DNA of 64,000 bases from Sporosarcina sp. FSL K6-1508 (GTDB lineage Bacteria; Bacillota; Bacilli; Bacillales_A; Planococcaceae): positions 3,855,001 to 3,919,000 of the forward strand of contig NZ_JBBOXF010000001.1 of assembly GCF_038007465.1 (NCBI RefSeq), written 5' to 3'. Of the stretch, positions 7,804-16,724 are shown piece by piece. The notes beneath the pieces were generated by a model, which was given only the letters and a program-made list of their open reading frames with translations, made no database searches and had not been told where the DNA came from. The number at the start of each line of letters is the position of its first letter. Position 1 is the first letter of the stretch. Both the position numbers and the translations under genes were made by a program.

Positions 7804-8528
7804 TAAATCACCACTTTCTTTTTTGATCCTCTTCGCGGTTCGATATATTCCACACCGTTTGAATAGGCTTCGTATTTACCCCGCATTTTTACTAAACTAC
7901 GAGCGACTCTGTTTTGAGTGGAATCTAACAACCTAGCTGATTCTGTTTGACCGTATCCAGCTGATATGAGCTCCAAAACGCTCACTTCCCAATCTGACAG
8001 CGAAGCAATGAAGTCTTTAACAAATAGGTTCGTACCGTCCTGTAACCCCGTCAGCGAATCTCCTAGCGTTAAATTCTCACTATCTGAACCTAAAGGAGAT
8101 TCCAATCTACCAGGGAAACGGTGCGTTAAGAATTCGAGGGCATACTTTACGTTTTTCTCTAACGCTCCGAGTTTCTCCGCGATTATTTGCGGGTTTTCTT
8201 TTCCTAGTTCTTCACGACGGATTGCATAGCCTAATTCTTTGATGCTCCTTGAATAATTCAAACCAATTTCGGGACCTCTTAGTGCGTTGTAGATAGTACC
8301 AGGAATATATTTAGATGCTAATGCTGAGAACAGTACTTCGTGACCTTCTTCATATCTGTCATAGGCTTTCAACAGCCCAATATTGCCCTCAGATACAACG
8401 TCACAATGTTCAAATCCAAGGGTGTACGCACGAGCCCTAACTTTTCTAGCTTGGCTATTAACATAAGCGGACCATTGACTGACGATGGATTCCTTTGTAC
8501 GGAGTTCACCGTCGATGAGTTTAGCCAT
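7803..8528 (-). CDS. Phage-encoded sigma-70-family factor
   Basis: 241 aa. A sigma-2 core is visible at residues ~40-90 (DVVSEGNIGLLKAYDRYEEG followed by FSALASKYIPGTIYNALRG), then a sigma-3-like helix set (IIAEKLGALEKNVKYALEF) and a C-terminal sigma-4-like HTH (LSDWEVSVLELISAGYGQTE). The layout is closest to the SigB/F/G group, though region 2.4 is divergent. It probably redirects host RNA polymerase to phage promoters in middle or late expression. It is followed by MazG-like and RinA-like genes. Confidence 0.75.
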   Translation of the reverse strand: MAKLIDGELRTKESIVSQWSAYVNSQARKVRARAYTLGFEHCDVVSEGNIGLLKAYDRYEEGHEVLFSALASKYIPGTIYNALRGPEIGLNYSRSIKELGYAIRREELGKENPQIIAEKLGALEKNVKYALEFLTHRFPGRLESPLGSDSENLTLGDSLTGLQDGTNLFVKDFIASLSDWEVSVLELISAGYGQTESARLLDSTQNRVARSLVKMRGKYEAYSNGVEYIEPRRGSKKKVVI

Positions 8529-8859
8529 CGCGTTTACCTTCTAGGGCTTGACGGGCTTTTTCTCCATGATCTTGATTAATCAGAATAAGTGGCTCCCATT
8601 GATTAGTAGTATTCACGTTATAGTTTTCTTCTTTCGCATAAAACTCCAATGCTTCACGCAATCGATTGTTTTCATATTTCCTCTTTTCTAGTTCCATCAA
8701 CATAGGGAGCGCCTTTGTTTTATACAATTCTTTTTCCAATTCTTGCGCCCTTTCAGCTTGTTCGATAAACCAATCAACATCGGCAGGCTGTAGATTGGGG
8801 CTACCTCCCTGCCAGTTGCTTTTAAACCGTTCCAACCGTTCCGCATTAGTTTCATTCAT
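8521..8859 (-). CDS. Phage coiled-coil protein
   Basis: 112 aa from the ATG at 8859, about 9 nt after GGGAGG; an in-frame ATG at 8865 is too close to that site. The middle is a charged coiled coil (about residues 35-75) and the end shows the LREALEFYAKEENY ... DHGEKARQALEG pattern frequent in phage early proteins of unknown function. It overlaps the sigma gene by 8 bp. Confidence 0.6.
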   Translation of the reverse strand: MNETNAERLERFKSNWQGGSPNLQPADVDWFIEQAERAQELEKELYKTKALPMLMELEKRKYENNRLREALEFYAKEENYNVNTTNQWEPLILINQDHGEKARQALEGKRDG

Positions 8860-9010
8860 CCCCATCAACCTCCCTCTGAACCATCCCAGTACCATTACAG
8901 ACCGCGCAAGACTCAGTTAGATACATACTTCCCCCGAGCGTTCCAACCCCCTTACAATCAGCGCACATAAGGGTTGATGGGCATGTTGGTATTTCATATG
9001 AGTTAGGCAT
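8852..9010 (-). CDS. DnaJ-type zinc finger microprotein
   Basis: 52 aa from the ATG at 9010. Two CxxCxGxG knuckles (CADCKGVG and CAVCNGTG) are separated by 12 residues, like half a DnaJ cysteine-rich domain, and should bind one zinc ion. A longer upstream reading to 9088 lacks a ribosome site. It overlaps both neighbours by 8 bp. Role unknown. Confidence 0.6.
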   Translation of the reverse strand: MPNSYEIPTCPSTLMCADCKGVGTLGGSMYLTESCAVCNGTGMVQREVDGDE

Positions 9011-9344
9011 TGGAATCACCATCCTCAAAATTGATAAACGTTTCAACCGGATAAACCCCTTCAATCTTTCCTCGGGCATACAGCTCATCCACAGTGATCA
9101 TTTCCCCTTTATAAGGCACGACTGAAGACGGACGCATTACGATTATCGGACCGTCGTCTGTCATTAGAATGTCTTGGTGTTTGATTTTCCTAGTTACTAC
9201 ATCTGGTTGCTGTTTCGGCAATTCTATTGAAAACGACAACCTTGTAACCTCTCCATTTTTCAATCCGAGCCAATACGACAGCCCCGCTATTAATCCCACA
9301 GCAACGATAAACAGGAGTGATTCTGTTAGTGATATTTGAGTCAT
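9003..9344 (-). CDS. Phage protein with N-terminal membrane anchor
   Basis: 113 aa; residues ~8-27 (LLFIVAVGLIAGLSYWLGL) form one membrane segment, followed by a soluble beta-rich part. The start ATG follows AAAGGAG. No family recognised. Confidence 0.55.
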   Translation of the reverse strand: MTQISLTESLLFIVAVGLIAGLSYWLGLKNGEVTRLSFSIELPKQQPDVVTRKIKHQDILMTDDGPIIVMRPSSVVPYKGEMITVDELYARGKIEGVYPVETFINFEDGDSNA

Positions 9345-9445
9345 TTTGTAATTCTCCTTTTCAAAGTTTCATAGATTATGGTCCGAATTGTGGACCGTAT
9401 TTTGGTCTGATTCGGACTACTACCTCATTTGGTCGTACTGCGACG

Positions 9446-9562
9446 TTAAAATATCCAACTAAATACTAGATAACCAATTGCACCTAATCCTAACAATGCC
9501 AGTGCTAATAATGAATAAGCCACTATCTCAAAAGTATAATCATTAGGTTTTGTATCTCGCAT
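9446..9562 (-). CDS. 38-aa membrane microprotein
   Basis: An ATG at 9562 is preceded by AAGGAGGGG at good spacing, stronger than for most neighbours. The product MRDTKPNDYTF then enters a single hydrophobic segment from residue ~13 to the C-terminus (LLALALLGLGAIGYLVF). It lies in the 264-bp gap between two other early genes. Function unknown. Confidence 0.6.
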   Translation of the reverse strand: MRDTKPNDYTFEIVAYSLLALALLGLGAIGYLVFSWIF

Positions 9563-9608
9563 AATACCCCTCCTTAGTTCGCCGTATGTGTCTACTCAGC
9601 AACACCGA

Positions 9609-9860
9609 TTATTTCGGGACAACCTTCCATCCTGCCTTTTTCATCCGTCTCAATTCCTTGCCGAAAAATACGTCGTACACATAAACAGGAAAACCATTCT
9701 CCCAACGAATCAACAACCATATTGGCCTATTATTCACTCGTTCTAACATTGGGTTTTCGGAGTACCGCACTATACACAGCACGAGTAAGTCCGCCATCAT
9801 ATTGTTTTCTACCTGGAAATTTCGCTTTAGATGTTCCTGTTTGATTTTGACGAATTTCAT
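9609..9860 (-). CDS. Hypothetical phage ORF, start uncertain
   Basis: The open frame overlaps the better-supported 9730-9981 gene by 131 bp if started at 9860. Plausible shorter starts are the ATG at 9800 or at 9749 (MLERVNNRPIWLLIRWENGF, 46 aa). The C-terminal part, with many aromatics and KELRRMKKAGWKVV, looks like a compact domain, so a short gene in 9609-9749 is the most likely reality. Confidence 0.4.
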   Translation of the reverse strand: MKFVKIKQEHLKRNFQVENNMMADLLVLCIVRYSENPMLERVNNRPIWLLIRWENGFPVYVYDVFFGKELRRMKKAGWKVVPK

Positions 9861-9981
9861 CTACGTTTTCATGAAGTTGATGGACTTTAAATCCCCGCAA
9901 CTCCAAATCAGCAATACGATCATCACGTTCTTTTGCAGATGTGCAATTTATGATTGTTTGGAAATAAGGTTGAGTAATCAT
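9730..9981 (-). CDS. Conserved phage protein, 83 aa
   Basis: It opens with a segment KERDDRIADLELRGFKVHQL followed by NQTGTSKAKF and a basic C-terminus, an arrangement I have seen in Firmicute phage early proteins (helix, then Gly-rich loop and strand). Function unknown. It begins directly after the ERCC4 nuclease stop. Confidence 0.55.
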   Translation of the reverse strand: MITQPYFQTIINCTSAKERDDRIADLELRGFKVHQLHENVDEIRQNQTGTSKAKFPGRKQYDGGLTRAVYSAVLRKPNVRTSE

Positions 9982-10521
9982 TTAGAAAGCACCTCGTTTC
10001 AAGTGTTCTCGCATTTGGTAATAGAAATGGTGATAGATGTAATTTCCGCTGTATAACTTGTCCAAGAAAACGATGGAAAAGTTGTAACGTGCTTCGAACG
10101 TTTTGAGTGTCCCGAGTAACGCTTTCGGCTCATATTTGGAACGGTATTTACCTTTTAGAATAGCTTCATATCCGTCTTTGTCCTCCACAATCAAGACAAA
10201 TGGATTTTGGCTTGCACGGATCAATTCGTTTTCAAATGCTGTACGTGTATCCTTTTGCAAGTTACCTGTAATTTCATCAATATGAGCCTTTCTTTCTAGG
10301 CAACTATTCAAATACAAATCTCTTGGAATACCTAACTCTGGATTAGCAGGAATCATTGCTGAGTAGTCGCCAGTTTTAAGAGTTTGTATTTTTAATGGCA
10401 CTTCTTTACTTCGCAAATACTCAAGGATATGACCATTTACGTTTTCACGAGTATCGACGACAATCGTCATTGACTTTAAAATCTTGTTCAATTCAGTTTC
10501 TGTATAGTGATAGCGAATCAT
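9982..10521 (-). CDS. ERCC4-domain (XPF-type) nuclease
   Basis: 179 aa with the XPF/Mus81 nuclease signature: VDTREN at ~22-27, GDYSAM near 52, and ERKAHID at ~75-81 (the ERKx3D metal motif). There is no helicase or HhH domain, so it is a stand-alone nuclease that would cut branched DNA during phage recombination or replication. Its ATG overlaps the YopX stop by 4 bp. Confidence 0.85.
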   Translation of the reverse strand: MIRYHYTETELNKILKSMTIVVDTRENVNGHILEYLRSKEVPLKIQTLKTGDYSAMIPANPELGIPRDLYLNSCLERKAHIDEITGNLQKDTRTAFENELIRASQNPFVLIVEDKDGYEAILKGKYRSKYEPKALLGTLKTFEARYNFSIVFLDKLYSGNYIYHHFYYQMREHLKRGAF

Positions 10522-10886
10522 TTGGTATCACCTAGCAATTCTGGGTTTTCGTGAATATTCCCGATGACTTCACCGTACGCAATCGCGTAGTCAGTTCTAA
10601 CCCCACCCATTAAGAAACACGCATCTCTTTCCGACCATTCCACAATCAACAAGTCTCTAGTGGACACTTTCCATTTGTAATCTAATATGTCGCCCTCGTA
10701 AATCTCACGTCCATTTTTATCTTTTAAGCCTGTGTATTGCATGAATTTATAAGTTTTCCATTCATCCGAATCTTGATAACCTGTATGAAAAACAATGAAT
10801 TCTAGAAATCCATTACCACCTACCAGACCTGTTTCATTGAATATCATTTCTTCACCTGTCCAAACACGAAACTTTAACTCTCTCAT
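10518..10886 (-). CDS. YopX family protein
   Basis: 122 aa from ATG 10886 (MRELKFRVW), preceded by GGGAGGTAATC. The family hallmarks are visible: KFRVW at the N-terminus, MQYTGLKDKNGREIYEGDI in the middle, and GEVIGNIHENPEL at the end. YopX proteins are widespread in Firmicute and enterobacterial phages; their role is unknown. Confidence 0.85.
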   Translation of the reverse strand: MRELKFRVWTGEEMIFNETGLVGGNGFLEFIVFHTGYQDSDEWKTYKFMQYTGLKDKNGREIYEGDILDYKWKVSTRDLLIVEWSERDACFLMGGVRTDYAIAYGEVIGNIHENPELLGDTK

Positions 10887-10996
10887 TCTGATTACCTCCC
10901 ATTCTGACACGCCTAGACATGCCCTAGAATCGTTTCTAAGTCGTTTCACAGACAAATACTCACCTTCAACCTAAAACACCCGTAAACGCTCGTAAA

Positions 10997-11425
10997 CTAC
11001 TTATTTTGACTAGCATATAAAACGGCATGCTCATAGAATTTAATTTTCATAGCATTTGATTCGTCATTTTCGTATTCACGATAGTCTGTATAAATATCAA
11101 TCCAGCCATTTTTCGCTAGAACAACAGTCCAATCGTGCAATATCATCAACGAATCATAATCAGCACATAACCAATCGTTCATTTTTTCATTCGTTTGCCA
11201 ACCGCAAAATAGGTGGAGCCCCTTTTGCATCGTTAAATCAATCGAAGAAGCTTTTTCCCATGATCCGAACCATTTTTCAATTTCACCAAAAATCGGTTCA
11301 GCAGCTTGCAATATTTCTGCAGGAATTAAATTTGCATTTTTCAATGCAAGCCGTCCGTCTGATTCATCCCGATACATTTCAGCGCCACATTTCCAAATAG
11401 CTGATAAAACTTTTAATACTTGCAT
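10997..11425 (-). CDS. Conserved hypothetical phage protein
   Basis: 142 aa; the first ~45 residues (VLSAIWKCGAEMYRDESDGR then LALKNANLIPAEILQ) look like a small TubC-like docking fold, followed by a helical domain with Trp-rich patches (FCGWQTNEKMNDWLC) and a TDYREYENDES stretch. Function unknown; it lies directly downstream of the primase-helicase operon segment. Confidence 0.6.
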   Translation of the reverse strand: MQVLKVLSAIWKCGAEMYRDESDGRLALKNANLIPAEILQAAEPIFGEIEKWFGSWEKASSIDLTMQKGLHLFCGWQTNEKMNDWLCADYDSLMILHDWTVVLAKNGWIDIYTDYREYENDESNAMKIKFYEHAVLYASQNK

Positions 11426-11465
11426 TTCATCACCTCGCGTTACTAAAAATTATTTAATACAACAC

Positions 11466-11702
11466 GAATTACTGAAAGTTACCGAATAATAACCCTGTTC
11501 ACCCTTACAGCCACAAGGCTTTCCGACGTTTGGGTTACTTTAGTTGTCGGGAAAGTCCATTAGGGCTCCAAAGGGACTAATTATTACTGTTTGTTATTTC
11601 TACTTATTGTTTTTATTGATAACTAAAATAACTAAAAAGAATATATAGTATATTAAAGCCTTGGTACTGCTGACTTTCATAGAATTACCGAAAGTTAACG
11701 AA
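11466..11702. repeat. Pair of 21-bp direct repeats flanking a non-coding gap
   Basis: GAATTACTGAAAGTTACCGAA (11466-11486) and GAATTACCGAAAGTTAACGAA (11682-11702) agree at 19 of 21 positions. They bracket a 195-bp gene-free stretch with an A/T-rich part (11580-11660) just downstream of the primase-helicase gene. This could be a replication origin with iteron-like sites, or a regulatory region. Confidence 0.5.
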
Positions 11703-11717
11703 CGGGTGAAAAGGTTA

Positions 11718-14045
11718 TCAATCGAGCTTAAAACCACCTGTTTTAGCGTTTTCGACAACTGCTTTATTAACTGGAGCGCGGTCTTTTAAGGTAATTCCTG
11801 TCAAAAACGTCTTATTTCCAGTGCCTTTCACTTTTCCAAAACCCTTCGTTTCCAACATTCTGTAAAACGAACGATTCCCTAAAGCTCGTTCACCGGACCC
11901 AAAACACCATCTGTCGTAAATGTTGAAAAGTTCTTTTGCTTCGATTCTTATTGATTCGTTTTTCGGTTCGATTACATAACAAGTTTCACTGAGAAACGGC
12001 GCTAGAATATCCATATCCTCTTTGTAGTTGCCTGTCGCTTCTGCCACAACACGAGGTTCTTTCAACCCCGACTTCTGCCACTTCAAGCAGCCTTCGAGCA
12101 CCCAATTCAAGATACCAGGCATTTCTAGCGTCAATTTTTCTTCTAGTTTTTTATCACGTTCGTGCGGTTTCAAATTCAGAGTGAATGGGATGATTTTTAC
12201 CCTTCGCCAGATACCATCGTCCACACCACCAATGATCGGCTTGTGATTCGTCGTGAAGAAAACTTTGAACTCAGGTAGAAACTCGAAGAATTCTTGTCGA
12301 AGGAATCGGGCCAAAATCGGCTCGCCACCTGTTATTGTTTTGACAAGTGATTCCTGTAATTTCTCGCCCTCTTCCGACTCCACTGCAGAAACGAATCGGG
12401 AACTCGCTAACCTAGCAATATCGTTATTCGCTCCATCGCTTTTCTTTTTGATAAATGTGTCTGAATTCGTTTGTAATCCGTAGTCACCCATTATTTTTTT
12501 TATAGTGTTCACGAATGTTGATTTACCATTGGATCCACCACCAACCAAGAAATACATTCCTTGTTCACTGATATCCCCAGTAAGTGAATATCCGACCAAA
12601 CGCTGCATGTATTCAATCAGATCAATATCGCCTTTGAATATTTGATTTAAAAATAACATCCATGTAGGACATTCTGCTTTTGGGTCAAACTCAACATTTG
12701 TGATTTTTGTTAAATTTAGTTCACGATCATGCGGCTGTAATTTACCTGTTTTCAAATCCAAAATTCCGTTTTCCATGTTGAACAAATATTTGTGTCGGTC
12801 GAAGTCTTCACGTTCACCTGGTACTAGTGGCATCAAATCTTTGATGCTATTCATACGGATATTTCGACGTTCACACATACGGGCCCACTTGATTTCCATT
12901 TCATCATCTGATTTGTACAATCCGCGAAGCACCTTATTTGTAATACGTTCAATTTCCTTCTTAGTGTCGTAACGCCAACGTTTTCCATCCCATATAAGCC
13001 AACCTGTATCACCTACGTATTTGATGGTATGGCCGTATTCGTATGCGATTCTTTCGGCATTTCCTAATTCGGTCAATCGGAATTTCTTTTGCGGCTTGTC
13101 CTCCACAACCTCATCATTGTGGAAGTCGAAAGAGAATTCATCGTACTGTTGCCTGTCGTCCAATATCGTGGATGTGGTAGATGTAATAGCTTCTGCAATC
13201 GTTCGTTCACCGTATGTTTCATTGGTATCACGGAAATGAATGACGTCCCATTTGTCACGTAGTAGACCAGTCTCACGGAACATTGCATCCATTCGAGTTG
13301 ATGATTTCCCTGTCCAAAAAGCTAGATGATTACATAACGACAAGTCACTCGATGAATGGTCATTGTTGATTAAATTCCCGTTATATAAACTGCGTATTTC
13401 ATCGCCACTTTTACCGCGGAACATTCTTTCCCATAGCGATTCATTCGATATTTTAATTTCATCACTTTCGAAATCTGCTAGATTCACGCGTCCCTCGATG
13501 TCGCTATCATCGAAATATTTTTCGAATACTTCAGCGAGCTCATCCGTTCGATCATAAACGTCGTTTGAATTCTCACGATTACCAGTAAAGGTGAAGTACC
13601 TTCCATATGAATAAATTTCTAATCCATGCTGCGTGTTTTTCCGACCGGTTCCCAGCACATTCTGTGGAAGGCCACCTTTGATAATGATGTGCAGCCCTTT
13701 TCCACTTGGAGAAAATTCCGTGTAACTATCCAATGTGTCGATGATTTCAGTAGCAAATGTATTCGGTTTGCCGTCAACAACACACTTATCTATGTCGACA
13801 CCAATGTAGTTGTCTTGTCGGCTGAATACGAAGCCTATACCGCTGTAGTCACCCTCTAAATAAAACTTGACCGCCGTTGCGAATGTGCTCCAAGTGCGAC
13901 GATTATTTGCTTGGGCCATTTCCCCATCGACTTGATATGGAACCTTGGTCGGCTTGCCATCGCGTTTTTCATTTCGCCAAAGGATCCATTGTGGTAAAGC
14001 CTTTAATTCTGACGGAATGCTATTAAAGTCATAACTTTCTTTCAT
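11718..14045 (-). CDS. PrimPol-D5/SF3 primase-helicase
   Basis: 775 aa. An N-terminal AEP-like prim-pol domain shows VDIDKC at ~83-88 and the downstream SGKGLHIII; the middle contains the D5_N/phage primase linker with NMENGILDL; the SF3 helicase has Walker A GGGSNGKST near residue 500, Walker B-like VFFTTNH and the Arg finger DGIWRRVKII. It primes and unwinds the phage origin. It is the replisome core of this module, next to the SSB-like and Sak4-like genes. Confidence 0.92.
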   Translation of the reverse strand: MKESYDFNSIPSELKALPQWILWRNEKRDGKPTKVPYQVDGEMAQANNRRTWSTFATAVKFYLEGDYSGIGFVFSRQDNYIGVDIDKCVVDGKPNTFATEIIDTLDSYTEFSPSGKGLHIIIKGGLPQNVLGTGRKNTQHGLEIYSYGRYFTFTGNRENSNDVYDRTDELAEVFEKYFDDSDIEGRVNLADFESDEIKISNESLWERMFRGKSGDEIRSLYNGNLINNDHSSSDLSLCNHLAFWTGKSSTRMDAMFRETGLLRDKWDVIHFRDTNETYGERTIAEAITSTTSTILDDRQQYDEFSFDFHNDEVVEDKPQKKFRLTELGNAERIAYEYGHTIKYVGDTGWLIWDGKRWRYDTKKEIERITNKVLRGLYKSDDEMEIKWARMCERRNIRMNSIKDLMPLVPGEREDFDRHKYLFNMENGILDLKTGKLQPHDRELNLTKITNVEFDPKAECPTWMLFLNQIFKGDIDLIEYMQRLVGYSLTGDISEQGMYFLVGGGSNGKSTFVNTIKKIMGDYGLQTNSDTFIKKKSDGANNDIARLASSRFVSAVESEEGEKLQESLVKTITGGEPILARFLRQEFFEFLPEFKVFFTTNHKPIIGGVDDGIWRRVKIIPFTLNLKPHERDKKLEEKLTLEMPGILNWVLEGCLKWQKSGLKEPRVVAEATGNYKEDMDILAPFLSETCYVIEPKNESIRIEAKELFNIYDRWCFGSGERALGNRSFYRMLETKGFGKVKGTGNKTFLTGITLKDRAPVNKAVVENAKTGGFKLD

Positions 14046-14059
14046 GGTCGTACCACCCC

Positions 14060-14296
14060 TTATTTCAATGCTTCGAATGTGACTCTATCCATGACGCTTA
14101 TAAACCCTGCGTATTTTACTAGTTCTGGGTGTAGCCTTCTTGGTGAGTCGTTATCATAGAGTGAGTCAACGCAAGCTCTCACTTCTTCGAGCGCTTCACG
14201 TAAATTCACAATTTCTTTTGTCACAATTTGAAACAAAACTTCATCTACGCGCTCACCTTTATCTTTATAATCTTGTAAGACTTCAAGGGCATTCAT
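14060..14296 (-). CDS. Small hypothetical phage protein
   Basis: 78 aa starting at ATG 14296, which overlaps the previous stop by one base (TGATG). Mostly helical. No family recognised. It separates the DUF1642-like gene from the primase-helicase. Confidence 0.5.
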   Translation of the reverse strand: MNALEVLQDYKDKGERVDEVLFQIVTKEIVNLREALEEVRACVDSLYDNDSPRRLHPELVKYAGFISVMDRVTFEALK

Positions 14297-14706
14297 CACT
14301 CATTCACTCCTTTGATTTTTATGCCTAATATTTCGAGTGTGATTTCGACTATCCGTGTCTTTTCTTCGTAACGTATAACATTTGCCTCGGGAGCATTGTA
14401 ATAATCCAGTAGATTTTCTTCCGGTGTTTGCTCGACTTCGTAACCCTTAACCAAAATACAGGACAATTCAAAAGGGCTGATATTTTTCATGCATAAAGAT
14501 TCTTCCTTCGACTTTTCAAAACCCTCAATCCAAGATTGAGAATGTTGATAAATAAAGTCATCTTCCCAACCGTTGCAACTAGCTACGTTATTTTCATAAG
14601 CTTTTACGAAGTCAGCAACTTCACGACTTACCTTCACTTTTTCAATCGATTTTCTTAGTTGCTGTAATTCAGTAGTAATTTGTTCGTCATGTTCTCGAAC
14701 TGACAT
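14296..14706 (-). CDS. DUF1642-like phage protein
   Basis: 136 aa with a coiled N-terminus and VSREVADFVKAYENN near residue 27, followed by WIEGFEKSKEE; this resembles the DUF1642 family common in Gram-positive phages. Function unknown. Confidence 0.6.
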   Translation of the reverse strand: MSVREHDEQITTELQQLRKSIEKVKVSREVADFVKAYENNVASCNGWEDDFIYQHSQSWIEGFEKSKEESLCMKNISPFELSCILVKGYEVEQTPEENLLDYYNAPEANVIRYEEKTRIVEITLEILGIKIKGVNE

Positions 14707-14782
14707 TTATTCCACCTCATTCACTGTTTTTGGGTAAAAAAAAGAAAGGTCCACCGAAATGAACCCCTCTATTTAATTGGAA

Positions 14783-15244
14783 TTAAAATGGTAAATCATC
14801 ATCACCCACAACAATTGGTGGTCCTGATTGCAATGGAGCGCTTGCTACTGAAGGTTTATAACTCGATGATTTCGCATAAACGCTACCATCATCTTGCTTT
14901 TTATGAGTGACATAGATTACTATCGTTTTTCCTGCTACATCATTAGCCATCTGCTCAACTGTGGCAGGCGAATAATTTGGTGGTAACCCGCATGCTAGGA
15001 ATAATGATTTGGCGATACCAGCAGCAGTCGGATGATCGAATGTGAATGTGTTATAAAGCACCTTCGCCCCTTGGTGTTCTTGTGGCACATCTGAACGAAT
15101 CTCAAAATCTACTTGTAGTTTAGGTTTACCACTTGTTTTAGCCATCTCACCAACAGCGTTGATAATCGTTACTTCGTATTCACCTTTCGCAATCATGCTG
15201 AACCCTTTTACTTCTTTGACTTCATCCATTTTGAAAAAACTCAT
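14783..15244 (-). CDS. DUF669 protein, probable phage single-strand DNA-binding protein
   Basis: 153 aa. N-terminal beta-rich domain (GEYEVTI, KLQVDFEIR, YNTFTF), a helical insert, then a low-complexity Ser/Pro linker and the acidic tip DDDLPF, which imitates the C-terminal interaction peptide of bacterial SSB. DUF669 proteins commonly neighbour Sak4-type annealing ATPases. It overlaps the ATPase stop by one base. SSB function is inferred from the tip and context. Confidence 0.75.
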   Translation of the reverse strand: MSFFKMDEVKEVKGFSMIAKGEYEVTIINAVGEMAKTSGKPKLQVDFEIRSDVPQEHQGAKVLYNTFTFDHPTAAGIAKSLFLACGLPPNYSPATVEQMANDVAGKTIVIYVTHKKQDDGSVYAKSSSYKPSVASAPLQSGPPIVVGDDDLPF

Positions 15245-16107
15245 TATTCATCGTCTCCCTTTTGTGTGTTTTGTTTTTCTTCTTCAATACCTTTTTCATA
15301 TTCTTCCTTAGTAATAGGGTTGCAAAGTGCGAAATCTCCACCCACAGGGACTTCTTGACCTACTTTGAATTCTAAGAACGAATCACTTTCGGGGTGGAAA
15401 TAATACGCATCACGCTTGAACAATCTAACCTCTTCTTTAACTGTGGAAGGCAAGATTAAATCTTCCTGTTTACAACCTTTTCGCTTATCCAAATGATTCT
15501 TTGCGAAAATACTTTGATTACCTTCAAGAATAAAACCACGTTCGCCATCTACTTTTCTTACCAATCGACCCACAACATGCACAATGCCCATGATGTGATT
15601 CACAATCTTGTCTGGAATATCAGGCAAGAACTGATTGTACTGTTGTCCATCGTCATGAATGATGCTCCGTGTGGTTTCCCACGTTGTGTAAACTACATTT
15701 GCATCTAGTGAATTGAATATCTCGACCAGTTTCAATAAATGGTTGTAAAGTATGCCGTAATCCTTCAATTCAGGCATTCCGCTTTTAGTCGTTTCTGCTT
15801 TTTTTAGCAACCATAATTTTTGATAATGTGTTAAATTGTCTATGAAAATATTGTCATAGTTTGCGATATTAGCTTTTGCAAATCCGTAAAATTGGATAAT
15901 GCTATCATGTGGGTTGTTTGAGTCAATCTTAGCGATATCGACATTCGCATAACCTTCTAATACTTGGCTTGTCCCATCAATGTCGAATACTAACGTCTTG
16001 CCTGGTAGCAACCCCGCAACTGTCGTTTTGCCATCGCCAGGCTTTGAATATGTGATAATTTTAGCCTTCGCGCTTCGTTTTACATCGGCACCATTTATTA
16101 ACTGCAT
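15244..16107 (-). CDS. Sak4-like RecA-fold ATPase (phage recombinase)
   Basis: 287 aa from ATG 16107, with AAAGGTG eight bases upstream; a GTG at 16116 leaves no room for a ribosome site. Walker A is SKPGDGKTT near residues 20-28, Walker B NIFIDNLT, followed by a sensor-like VVYTTWE. This is the P-loop family of phage single-strand annealing proteins (Sak4/AAA_24). It probably works with the adjacent SSB-like protein and Gp157. Confidence 0.8.
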   Translation of the reverse strand: MQLINGADVKRSAKAKIITYSKPGDGKTTVAGLLPGKTLVFDIDGTSQVLEGYANVDIAKIDSNNPHDSIIQFYGFAKANIANYDNIFIDNLTHYQKLWLLKKAETTKSGMPELKDYGILYNHLLKLVEIFNSLDANVVYTTWETTRSIIHDDGQQYNQFLPDIPDKIVNHIMGIVHVVGRLVRKVDGERGFILEGNQSIFAKNHLDKRKGCKQEDLILPSTVKEEVRLFKRDAYYFHPESDSFLEFKVGQEVPVGGDFALCNPITKEEYEKGIEEEKQNTQKGDDE

Positions 16108-16125
16108 GTCCTCCACACCTTTCTA

Positions 16126-16470
16126 TTAAAATGGCGCACCTTCGGATTGATCGTCGTCTTTGGTAGCAGCTACCGAAACATTACCGTTTGTTTCAACTGA
16201 ATATGGAATACCTTCATGAACTTCTTCAATTGACAGTTGACCTTCTGGCGCTTCATCCTTTTTCGATGTACCGTTTTCCATGACATCTTTCGGAGTATTG
16301 TAGTTGTATGTCAAATCAACCAAGAAATATTGACCATATTTATTATGCTTTTCCGTGATTTTCTGCATTACGAAATTTGATTTCTCTTCTGCAGCAACGA
16401 CGATTTCTTTTGCTTCTTCGTGTGTATCTGCGTAATGTTGTTCCTTTTGATTAAGTTGTACTTTTCCCAT
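16126..16470 (-). CDS. Phage protein of the recombination cluster
   Basis: 114 aa from ATG 16470 (MGKVQLNQKEQ) preceded by AAGGGGAA. The N-terminal half is helical and charged, the rest is acidic and disordered, ending in GAPF. Position between a zinc-ribbon protein and the Sak4-like ATPase suggests a recombination accessory, unproven. Confidence 0.5.
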   Translation of the reverse strand: MGKVQLNQKEQHYADTHEEAKEIVVAAEEKSNFVMQKITEKHNKYGQYFLVDLTYNYNTPKDVMENGTSKKDEAPEGQLSIEEVHEGIPYSVETNGNVSVAATKDDDQSEGAPF

Positions 16471-16484
16471 TTTAATTTCCCCTT

Positions 16485-16709
16485 TTATACCGTCATCCAA
16501 GACGGATATTTTGTTTGAACTTCTTCACCGATGATTCCCAACTGATTGCGCGATAAGTCACATTTTCCACATTGTATAGTAGGGATTACGTTGTCATGGA
16601 AGTTGCGGTCATCGTAGCCGCTGCCTTTCTGTTCATGCCCGCACCCTTCACATTCATAAATTGCTGAAAAGTCACGTCTGCTTTGACTTGTGATTTGTTT
16701 GATTTTCAA
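16485..16709 (-). CDS. Zinc-ribbon phage protein
   Basis: 74 aa with TTG start at 16709 behind GGGGGAAG. Two knuckles, CEGCG and CGKC, spaced 26 residues apart, form a typical zinc ribbon. Probably nucleic-acid binding. Role unknown. Confidence 0.6.
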   Translation of the reverse strand: MKIKQITSQSRRDFSAIYECEGCGHEQKGSGYDDRNFHDNVIPTIQCGKCDLSRNQLGIIGEEVQTKYPSWMTV

Positions 16710-16724
16710 TATGACTTCCCCCTT

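Noticed and set aside
11426..11717. Direct repeats as prophage attachment sites
   Set aside because: They lie in the middle of the lytic genes, far from the integrase, and the DNA between them is only ~200 bp.
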